A DNA stretch of 11,653 nt from JAFGED01 sp964551295 (GTDB lineage: Bacteria; Chloroflexota; Anaerolineae; B4-G1). Positions 6,328 to 11,653 of the stretch are shown here, one piece after another. A program made the translations under genes and the position numbers. Under the pieces are notes generated by a model that was not told the origin of the DNA, did not search any database, and was given only the letters and a program-made list of their open reading frames with translations. Each line of letters begins with the position of its first letter. Positions within the stretch are counted from its first letter, which is position 1. The stretch is from positions 1 through 11,653 of the forward strand of contig CAZKDJ010000134.1 of assembly GCA_964551295.1 (NCBI GenBank), in the 5' to 3' direction.

Positions 6328-7000
6328 GTGATGCCTCCTGTCTATGCCGCTCGCTCGCCGGCCATTCTGCGGCTCGCCGCCAGAGAAGTATGCCGGTGCA
6401 AAGGAAAAAGGCAAAGAACCATAGGAAAGCCAGTGCGTACCAATCAGGCACGTACAACCCCACTACGGCGAGCACAGTAAGGGGGCCCCCGATGACACCC
6501 AGAACCCGATCCAGTGGCTGTTTGCTCCACAGGCCCAGCGCCGCCAGCACGGCAGCGGTATAGGTCAATAGGTAACTGAATTGAGAGACGATCATCCACA
6601 CAACAAACCAACTCGGTTGTGGCAATACACTCAGATGTTGACCTCGGATCAAGGACCAATCAATCGCATTCTGCACAAAGTCAAGAGACGCGCCCAACAA
6701 CCCTAACACGAGCACGACTCGGCCCAACGAGTGAGCCCGCGTTTGGACCAAAGCTACGATGCCCATCCAAGCAATCATCTCGCCGATCACGAAAACCGTG
6801 TCGGTCACCATATAGACCTGAAAGATAACCGTGTAGCGGGAGAGATCCACCAGAGGAAGCTCGATCTTTTTCGCAAGAATCTCTTCGCTCAGATAGACAA
6901 AGTCAAACAGTCCCGCCAGCAACACGATGCCAATCAGCGCCAGTGCGGCCACCATTGCGCCAATAGAGCCCATCCGCAAGATCAAATGCGTGTTATCCAT
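6320..7000 (-). CDS. Six-helix integral membrane protein of unknown function
   Basis: A 226-residue hydrophobic protein I cannot assign to a named family. About six membrane helices are visible: 11-37, 60-85, 93-113, 131-157, 163-183 and 187-207. They are followed by a short basic, cytoplasmic-looking tail (RRAAE...RHRQ). No catalytic or transport signature is evident. The polar segment between helices 1 and 2 (38-58) includes SEEILAKKIELP, and helix 2 contains acidic residues (TDTVFVIGE) that might matter functionally. The ATG at 6998-7000 has an excellent AAGGAGGG site at 7005-7012. It overlaps the GNAT gene by 8 bases; this tight coupling suggests the two products are needed together. A promoter-like motif lies upstream at 7132-7160. 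Confidence 0.8.
   Translation of the reverse strand: MDNTHLILRMGSIGAMVAALALIGIVLLAGLFDFVYLSEEILAKKIELPLVDLSRYTVIFQVYMVTDTVFVIGEMIAWMGIVALVQTRAHSLGRVVLVLGLLGASLDFVQNAIDWSLIRGQHLSVLPQPSWFVVWMIVSQFSYLLTYTAAVLAALGLWSKQPLDRVLGVIGGPLTVLAVVGLYVPDWYALAFLWFFAFFLCTGILLWRRAAEWPASERHRQEASHG
6334..6339 (-). promoter_or_regulatory. Ribosome-binding site fixing the GNAT start
   Basis: Perfect AGGAGG six bases before the ATG at 6325-6327. It sits inside the end of the upstream membrane-protein gene and excludes the 29-residue-longer reading. Confidence 0.85.
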
Positions 7001-7052
7001 GCTACCCTCCTTTTCACGCCTACCTCCTCCGAATCATCTGGAAATCAGATTG

Positions 7053-7234
7053 TCACTTTCCCCGGCAGTCATTCTGCGGCTTCGTTAAAGAAGGATGCCC
7101 GTGCCCTTTCGTCGCCGGCGCGACCCGGGCAATCTTAGCACATTCCCACCACTGGGGCAAATGGAAGGTCTCGGTGATGGTGTATTCTTCTCTTGGCAAA
7201 TTCAGAACAATCCTCGCACAAAAGGTTTTAGAGA
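7053..7234 (-). repeat. Dispersed-repeat-like intergenic segment
   Basis: Read on the minus strand, this stretch gives an open frame with the phrases ARIVLNLPREEYTITETF, FHLPQWWECAKIARV and KGHGHPSLTKPQNDCRGK, ending at TGA (7053-7055). I recall near-identical phrases recurring as tails of spurious predicted proteins in draft Chloroflexota genomes, which is what an intergenic dispersed repeat would produce. That is recollection, not a search. It has no start codon with a ribosome-binding site, so I do not call it a gene. With the G-rich element at 7237-7279 it accounts for most of the 319-base gap 7001-7319; the rest shows nothing further. Confidence 0.45.
7132..7160 (-). promoter_or_regulatory. 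Promoter-like motif upstream of the membrane-protein/GNAT pair
   Basis: On the minus strand, TTGCCC (7155-7160) and TAAGAT (7132-7137) are 17 bases apart, with a TGC extended -10 directly before TAAGAT. It would start transcription about 125 bases before the ATG at 7000. It lies within the dispersed-repeat-like segment 7053-7234, so it may be carried by that repeat. Confidence 0.45.
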
Positions 7235-7236
7235 AA

Positions 7237-7279
7237 GGGGGTTGGGGCGGGTGCGCGCGTACGCGCGAAGGGGAGGGGG
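7237..7279 (+). other. G-run cluster with an embedded 14-bp palindrome
   Basis: On the plus strand, five runs of G (7237-7241, 7244-7247, 7249-7251, 7270-7273, 7275-7279) surround the perfect palindrome CGCGCGTACGCGCG (7254-7267). The first three runs have one- or two-base loops, so a quadruplex whose long loop is a hairpin is possible. A second palindrome, GGGAATTCCC, overlaps the edge (7277-7286). It lies between two minus-strand operons, with the G-rich strand as template. The arrangement is seen; folding and function are inferred. Confidence 0.45.
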
Positions 7280-7319
7280 AATTCCCTGATCAAAAGATAC
7301 ACTACCGTCTCAGTTGACG

Positions 7320-8279
7320 TTACGCTTTGTCAGAGGAATTCAGGGAAGGACGGCCAAAATACCGTTTGGAGAAGACCAACAGTCCCAGCGTGATGAGCAG
7401 TGGCACTCCTAGCGCCAGCGCGAGGTGGAAGCCGTGGAAGGGCAAGCCGTCTAAAAACCCGATCTCTGTCGGAGGGAAACGCATCCGCGATAGGATATCC
7501 GCCAAGCTGTACTGCGAGAAGGTCACGGCCACGGACACGGTCAGCAGGCTCAAATAGACCAGGGAACCCCACCACGCCCACGGCTTGAGCTTCAGCACGC
7601 CCCACGTGAGGCCCGCCAGGCAAAAGATCGACACGTCGATCATCATGATGCCCGCCAGATCGACCAGCAGGAGGCCAAAGAACGGGAATATGCCGCTGAA
7701 AAAGATGGGGATGTGCAGCACGACGATGAAGAATAGAAGCAACGTGCCCAACACGAGCACGGGTTGAGGGAGGTCATCGATCCAGGATGGCTTGGGATCG
7801 CGCATCTCAAAGGTCAAGCGGACGTCGCGGCTGCGGTAAAAGCGCATCAGCAGCCACGGGGCCACAAAGTAAGCCAGCCCAGCTATGACAAGCGCGGCCA
7901 GCCCGGCGATTATCGACAGCTCCTTGGACGAAAACAGGGTGAACAGGAACACGACGATCAAAGGGATGCCAAAGACGACCCAGAACCACAGCAAGGTCAG
8001 GGTAAGCTTCCTGGCCCAGCGCCGCGCCGTCAGATGGCCGTAACCCAGCGGCACGCACACCGCGGCTATGAGATAGTAACCGATGATCTGGGCAGCGATG
8101 TTGCCGAACATAAAGGAGCCAAACCCAAACCCCTCGTAGTGAAAGCGCCCGCCCTCGGAAAAGAGGTAGAAGCAATACATCTCCAGCGGCCCAAAGAAAC
8201 CGATCACCACACCGCTCAGGAGCAAAAAGCCGCCGATAAGGACGAGGATTACCCTACGATCTTTGAAATCTTCCCCCAT
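7320..8279 (-). CDS. Polytopic membrane protein, last gene of the ABC operon
   Basis: A 319-residue protein with about eight hydrophobic helices: 10-29, 59-80, 93-117, 121-146, 173-195, 199-224, 232-256 and 284-303. I do not recognise a family. A basic cytoplasmic-type loop with RFYRSRDVRLTFEMRDPK (146-163) separates the two halves. Possible short re-entrant or extracytoplasmic parts lie at 40-55 and 257-282. The frame is open up to 8519, but that extension merely mirrors the upstream permease in another frame; MGEDFKD at 8277-8279 is the first sensible start, with a weak GGAG/GGATGG site. It begins 32 bases after permease 2, separated only by the ATCCGTT-type repeat, so it is probably cotranscribed. 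Its role may be accessory to the exporter; this rests on context alone. Confidence 0.75.
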   Translation of the reverse strand: MGEDFKDRRVILVLIGGFLLLSGVVIGFFGPLEMYCFYLFSEGGRFHYEGFGFGSFMFGNIAAQIIGYYLIAAVCVPLGYGHLTARRWARKLTLTLLWFWVVFGIPLIVVFLFTLFSSKELSIIAGLAALVIAGLAYFVAPWLLMRFYRSRDVRLTFEMRDPKPSWIDDLPQPVLVLGTLLLFFIVVLHIPIFFSGIFPFFGLLLVDLAGIMMIDVSIFCLAGLTWGVLKLKPWAWWGSLVYLSLLTVSVAVTFSQYSLADILSRMRFPPTEIGFLDGLPFHGFHLALALGVPLLITLGLLVFSKRYFGRPSLNSSDKA

Positions 8280-8284
8280 AGCCC

Positions 8285-8309
8285 ATCCGCTCCATCCGTT
8301 GACCCCGTC
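8285..8309. repeat. ATCCGTT-type periodic repeat, junction 3 (permease 2 / membrane protein)
   Basis: Three degenerate 7-mers, at 8285 (ATCCGCT), 8294 (ATCCGTT) and 8303 (CCCCGTC), each step 9 bases. They fill nearly the whole 32-base gap. The same units and step sizes recur at the other two junctions of this operon. Confidence 0.7.
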
Positions 8310-8311
8310 GA

Positions 8312-9592
8312 CTATTCGTACCGCAACGCCTCCAGCGGATCGAGCCGTGCCGCCCGCGCCGCCGGGTACAACCCCGCCAGCAGCCCGACCACCGTGGCGA
8401 ATCCCATGGCCAGTGCCACCAACCAGCCCGTGACCACGAAGAAGGTGTCCTCCACGGGCATCTCCTGCCAGCGCAGATAGGCCAGGAAGGCTGCGTTGAG
8501 CCCCAGCCCCAGCAGCCACCCCCCGACCGTCCCCGCCACTCCGCCCACCAGTCCGATCAGAGACGCCTCTGCCACGAACAGGCGGCGGATGTCACCGGGC
8601 GACGCACCGACTGCTTTCAGGATGCCGATCTCGCGCGTGCGCTCGTAGACAGCCATGATCATCGTATTGGCGATGCCGATGGCGGCCACGAACAGCGCCA
8701 GTCCGCCGATGGAGCCCAGCATGGTCTCCATGACGATCATGGCCTTGTCCACCACGCTCACCATCATCTTTAGCGACTCGACCCTATGCCCGCGTGCCTC
8801 TAGCGTCGCGACAATCTTGTCCACATCCTCCAAGGAGGCCGCCCGGACGATCATCTCGTCGTACCCTTCGTGCGCCAGGATGTCGGGATCGTTGTACCAC
8901 CACCCGTTCAAGTCCAGCATGTCCTGCATGCCGATCTTGGTGCCGAAAAAGCCCGCCTCGATGCCATAGGTGGTCTCCTGCACGCCGACCACGCGGAAGG
9001 GAAACTCGGCCATCTCGCCGCGCGGCTCCTTGAGCACCAGAACCACTTCTCGCCCGATGATGTCGGCGAACTCGTCGTCCTCGTATCCCAACTCCCGCAA
9101 CGCCTTGGCGCTGACGACGATCTCCCCACGGGCATCCGGCTGCAAATCCTCGCCGGCCACGATCTCGGGCTGGATGGAGAAGGGATCGCTCAGGCCCCAA
9201 TGAAAGTCGCCCACGCGCACGCTGATGGCTTTGCCCTCGACCTGCAGCGAGATGTTCGCCCCCCAGGGAGCGAGCTCGCGCCCGTATGCCTCTACCACGT
9301 CGTCCCGCGCCCGCATCTCCTGAACCAACTCCGGCGTGATGGTCACCGTCCGCTTGCGCCATGCAACGGCATCGAGCGTATCTCGCTCCTCGGTGGCCGG
9401 GTATACGCGCACCTGCTCCAAACCCGCGCTCTGGAATGTGCGCACCGTCTCCTGGTGCACCCCCACACCCAGGGAGACCATCGTGACCAGGGTTAGAATG
9501 CCCACCGTCACTCCCACGGCGCTCAATACCGTGCGCACCTTGTGCCGGCTCAGGTTGCTCAGAGCCGTCTTGGCCAAGTCCTTCAACGTCAT
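8312..9592 (-). CDS. ABC exporter permease 2 (MacB/FtsX-like)
   Basis: A 426-residue permease of the MacB/LolC/FtsX superfamily. Helix 1 is at about 24-44 (LSAVGVTVGILTLVTMVSLG). An extracytoplasmic MacB-type domain follows (about 45-285), then three C-terminal helices near 290-312, 343-368 and 385-407. YERTREIGILKAVGASPGDIR is the cytoplasmic coupling segment that meets the ATPase. The end, LYPAARAARLDPLEALRYE, is the typical closing motif. It is a tandem paralogue of the next gene upstream: the membrane halves are nearly the same and the extracytoplasmic domain is diverged. The ATG at 9590-9592 is supported by alignment with the paralogue (MTLKDLAKTALSNLSRHK against MTLRDLAQTALGNLGRHK). Its only Shine-Dalgarno-like sequence is a weak CGGAT from the linker repeat. 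Substrate unknown. Confidence 0.9.
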   Translation of the reverse strand: MTLKDLAKTALSNLSRHKVRTVLSAVGVTVGILTLVTMVSLGVGVHQETVRTFQSAGLEQVRVYPATEERDTLDAVAWRKRTVTITPELVQEMRARDDVVEAYGRELAPWGANISLQVEGKAISVRVGDFHWGLSDPFSIQPEIVAGEDLQPDARGEIVVSAKALRELGYEDDEFADIIGREVVLVLKEPRGEMAEFPFRVVGVQETTYGIEAGFFGTKIGMQDMLDLNGWWYNDPDILAHEGYDEMIVRAASLEDVDKIVATLEARGHRVESLKMMVSVVDKAMIVMETMLGSIGGLALFVAAIGIANTMIMAVYERTREIGILKAVGASPGDIRRLFVAEASLIGLVGGVAGTVGGWLLGLGLNAAFLAYLRWQEMPVEDTFFVVTGWLVALAMGFATVVGLLAGLYPAARAARLDPLEALRYE

Positions 9593-9595
9593 AAA

Positions 9596-9641
9596 ATCCG
9601 TTTCATCCGTTAAATCCGTCGACCCATCCGTTGACCCCGTT
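9596..9641. repeat. ATCCGTT-type periodic repeat, junction 2 (permease 1 / permease 2)
   Basis: Degenerate 7-mers begin at 9596, 9605, 9614, 9626 and 9635, giving steps of 9, 9, 12 and 9 bases. ATCCGTT is exact at 9596, 9605 and 9626. The array fills the 51-base gap and gives the minus-strand message repeated ACGGAT, the only Shine-Dalgarno-like sequence before permease 2. Confidence 0.8.
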
Positions 9642-9643
9642 GA

Positions 9644-10921
9644 TTATTCGTGCCGCAGCGCCTCCAGCGGATCGAGCCGCGCCGCCCGGGCCGCGGGATA
9701 CAGCCCCGCCAGCAGGCCCACCACCGTGGCAAATCCCAGCGCCAGCGCCACCAGCCAGCCGGTCACAAAGAAGAACGTGCCCCGCAACGGCACATCCATG
9801 TAGTCAAAGTAAGTCAAAATCCCCGCGTTTAGCCCCAATCCCAACAGCCAGCCGCCGATCATACCCACGATCCCACCCAGCAGGCCGATGAGGGCCGCCT
9901 CTACGACGAACAGCAGGCGGATGTTGCCGGGCGACGCGCCGACCGCCTTGAGGATGCCGATCTCGCGCGTGCGCTCGTAGACCGACATAATCATCGTGTT
10001 GGCGATGCCGATGGCGGCCACGAACAGCGCCAGCCCGCCGATGGAGCCCAGCATCGTCTGCATGATGGACAGCGTCCGGTTCGCGATATCCAGCGTCGTC
10101 TTGAGCGACTCGACCCTGAATCCCCGTTCCTCCAGCAACGCGACGATCTGGGCGGCGTCATTCAGCGAGGCCGCCTTGACGGTGAGGGAGTCGTAGCCAT
10201 TGCGCTCCAGAAGATCGGGATCGTTGTACCACCAGGCCTTTAGCGCCGCCGCGTCGGCCACGCCGATGTAAGCGCCGGGGTAATTGGTGCCCGTGTGCGT
10301 ATCGACCACGCCCACCAGCCGCAGGGGAAACTCTTGCCGGTCGCTGCGCGGGGTGACGAGCACCAGCGCCACCTCCTGCCCGATCAGGGTCTCGAACGCA
10401 TCGTACCCCAATTTCTCCAGCGTACTTGTGTTGACGATAATTTGTCCCTGGGCGTCGGCCGCAAGGTTCTCGCCAGCAACCATCTCCGGCGGCTTGGCAA
10501 AGGGATCGTTCGCGCTATCCCACCAGACCGGCTCGCTCACACGCACCTCTACCGTCTCGCTGCCGATCCTCAGGTAGACGCGCATGCCCCCGCCGCTCAA
10601 AAAGACGCGCGGGCGCACATACACCACGTCATCCCGCGCGCGCATCTCCTCGACTAGATCAGGGGTGATGATCACCAGCCGTTGGGGATCGGTGAACTGG
10701 TTGAACACGGTGCGCTCCTCGGTCACCGGACGCACTTCTATGGTCTCCAATCCGACGCTCGTGAACGCCTGCACGATTTCGCGCTGCACGCCGATGCCCA
10801 GCGAGACCATGGTGACGATGGTCAGGATGCCTACCGTCACGCCGACGGCGCTCAATCCCGTGTGTACCTTGTGCCGCCCCAGGTTCCCCAGGGCCGTCTG
10901 GGCCAAATCCCTCAACGTCAT
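9644..10921 (-). CDS. ABC exporter permease 1 (MacB/FtsX-like)
   Basis: A 425-residue permease with the four-helix MacB/FtsX plan. Helix 1 is at about 24-44 and the extracytoplasmic domain spans about 45-285. The remaining helices are near 290-312, 343-368 and 385-407. The coupling segment YERTREIGILKAVGASPGNIR (315-335) and the closing LYPAARAARLDPLEALRHE (407-425) are both present. The frame is open back to 11014, but the start at 10919-10921 is chosen because the paralogue begins at exactly the equivalent residue and the extension is repeat-encoded (STD/ETD/ESTD). The start lies 37 bases after the ATPase stop. MacB itself carries its ATPase at the N-terminus; here the ATPase is separate, as in LolCDE-type or split MacB systems. 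Substrate unknown. Confidence 0.9.
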   Translation of the reverse strand: MTLRDLAQTALGNLGRHKVHTGLSAVGVTVGILTIVTMVSLGIGVQREIVQAFTSVGLETIEVRPVTEERTVFNQFTDPQRLVIITPDLVEEMRARDDVVYVRPRVFLSGGGMRVYLRIGSETVEVRVSEPVWWDSANDPFAKPPEMVAGENLAADAQGQIIVNTSTLEKLGYDAFETLIGQEVALVLVTPRSDRQEFPLRLVGVVDTHTGTNYPGAYIGVADAAALKAWWYNDPDLLERNGYDSLTVKAASLNDAAQIVALLEERGFRVESLKTTLDIANRTLSIMQTMLGSIGGLALFVAAIGIANTMIMSVYERTREIGILKAVGASPGNIRLLFVVEAALIGLLGGIVGMIGGWLLGLGLNAGILTYFDYMDVPLRGTFFFVTGWLVALALGFATVVGLLAGLYPAARAARLDPLEALRHE

Positions 10922-10988
10922 ATCCGCTAAAGCCGTTCCATCCGTTGACTCATCCGTTTCATCCCCTAAATCCGTTGACTTGCCCGTC
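10922..10988. repeat. ATCCGTT-type periodic repeat, junction 1 (ATPase / permease 1)
   Basis: Degenerate 7-mers begin at 10922, 10931, 10940, 10952, 10961, 10970 and 10982: steps of 9, 9, 12, 9, 9 and 12 bases, equal to a 30-base higher-order unit present twice. ATCCGTTGACT is exact at 10940-10950 and 10970-10980. The array runs past the gap into the last codons of the ATPase gene, so it encodes that protein's C-terminus (QVNGFRG). Confidence 0.8.
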
Positions 10989-11645
10989 ACGCAAGCGCAC
11001 GACCCGGTCGGCAAAGGCGGCTACCTCCGGGTCGTGGGTGACCACGAGCAGCGTCAGGCCGTGCTCCTGGTTCAGCTCTTTCAATAGGCGCATGATCTCC
11101 ACGCCGGTGGTCGTATCCAGGTTACCCGTCGGCTCGTCGGCCAGGAGCAGAGCCGGCTGGCCCACCAGGGCGCGGGCGATGGCCACCCGCTGTTGCTCGC
11201 CGCCGCTGAGCTGCGTGGGGCGGTGGGTCAGACGCTCCGCCAACCCCACCCGCTCCAAAAGCTCCCGCGCCCGCGCGCGCCGCTCCTTTTCCGGTATGCC
11301 GCTGAACATCAGCGGCAGGGCTACGTTCTCCTCGGCCGTCAGACGCGGTAGCAGGTTAAAACTCTGAAAGACAAAGCCCACATGCTGGCGGCGATGGTGC
11401 GTCAGCGCCTTTTCGTCGCTCGCGCTCAACTCCTTCCCGTCGATCCATATCTCGCCCGCAGTAGGCCGGTCCAGCCCGCCGATGAGGTTGAGCACGGTCG
11501 ACTTGCCCGAGCCCGAGGGTCCCACCAGGGCCACAAACTCGCCACGGGCGATCTCTAAATCCACGCCCTGCAGCGCGTCCACAAACGCATCCCCCATCTT
11601 GTAGCGGCGGGCCAGCCCCACCGTGCGCACGACAACATCGTCCAT
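10959..11645 (-). CDS. ABC transporter ATPase (LolD/MacB type)
   Basis: The cytoplasmic ATPase that powers the exporter formed with the two permeases. The 228 residues are the usual length for LolD/MacB-type single-domain ATPases. All nucleotide-binding motifs are intact: Walker A GPSGSGKST (42-50), Q-loop Gln94 in FVFQSFNLLP, signature LSGGEQQR (146-153), Walker B LLLADEPTG (166-174) with Glu171, and switch His204 in VTHD. FQSFNLLPRLTAEENV and DEPTGNLD are typical of this subfamily. The ATG at 11643-11645 fits the family start, but only 8 bases precede it in the window, so its ribosome-binding site and any upstream gene (for example a MacA-like adaptor) are out of view. The last residues are encoded by the junction repeat. 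First visible gene of the operon. Confidence 0.93.
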   Translation of the reverse strand: MDDVVVRTVGLARRYKMGDAFVDALQGVDLEIARGEFVALVGPSGSGKSTVLNLIGGLDRPTAGEIWIDGKELSASDEKALTHHRRQHVGFVFQSFNLLPRLTAEENVALPLMFSGIPEKERRARARELLERVGLAERLTHRPTQLSGGEQQRVAIARALVGQPALLLADEPTGNLDTTTGVEIMRLLKELNQEHGLTLLVVTHDPEVAAFADRVVRLRDGQVNGFRG

Positions 11646-11653
11646 CGATTCTC

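Noticed and set aside
6363..6399. A 12-base match plus shorter ones between the membrane-protein 3' end and the intergenic repeat near 7070-7104
   Set aside because: Suggestive of a shared repeat or a lost paralogue, but too short and gapped to claim by eye; an alignment of repeat copies would decide.
7764..8480. A 238-codon plus-strand open frame
   Set aside because: Antisense to the polytopic membrane protein and the permease 2 end; low-complexity charged translation.
8280..8519. An 80-residue N-terminal extension of the polytopic membrane protein
   Set aside because: It overlaps permease 2 in another frame, is rich in Gly/Ala/Arg, and has no family-like content.
10922..11014. A 31-residue N-terminal extension of permease 1
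   Set aside because: It is encoded by the junction repeat and by the ATPase gene in another frame, and the paralogue starts at the equivalent of residue 32.

Overview
The window looks like a GC-rich bacterial chromosome, most likely from the Chloroflexota (Anaerolineae-like). Three things suggest this: a Ctc/TL5-type ribosomal protein L25 with an acidic tail, a MacB-like ABC exporter with tandem permeases, and an intergenic repeat whose translation I recall from draft genomes of that group. The phylum is an inference. Apart from the first gene, everything convincing is on the minus strand.

Layout, left to right. (1) 1-552: the 3' part of an endonuclease III gene (plus strand), running convergently into rplY (622-1314, minus). 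A hairpin terminator lies between them. rplY has a good sigma70-type promoter at 1417-1445 and a structured leader of about 95 nt. (2) 1401-1694: an open frame that reads as the C-terminal part of a CbrC/UPF0167 protein without its N-terminal half. It directly abuts the stop codon of the next gene. (3) 1695-5647: a minus-strand operon, transcribed in the order amidohydrolase, GPH-type cation symporter, glycine-amidinotransferase-like enzyme. The amidinotransferase end is visibly lower in GC than the flanks. (4) 5728-7000: a six-helix membrane protein and a GNAT acetyltransferase whose reading frames overlap by 8 bases. A dispersed-repeat-like sequence carrying a promoter-like motif lies in front of them. 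(5) 7320-11645: an ABC export operon, transcribed in the order ATPase, permease 1, permease 2, polytopic membrane protein. All three junctions are built from the same degenerate ATCCGTT-type short repeat, spaced 9, 9 and 12 bases apart.

How the genes may work together. The amidohydrolase, symporter and amidinotransferase probably import and process, or build, one guanidino- or amide-bearing small molecule. The compound cannot be named from sequence. The ATPase and the two diverged permeases probably form a heterodimeric MacB/LolCDE-like exporter, with the fourth gene as an accessory membrane subunit. No periplasmic adaptor (MacA-like) gene is visible. The GNAT/membrane-protein pair has no assignable substrate.

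Most worth a second look: the periodic repeat at every ABC-operon junction, the amidinotransferase-symporter-amidohydrolase operon, the CbrC remnant at its edge, and a histidine replacing one of the four cluster cysteines of endonuclease III. I saw no CRISPR array, tRNA, rRNA, transposase or phage gene.
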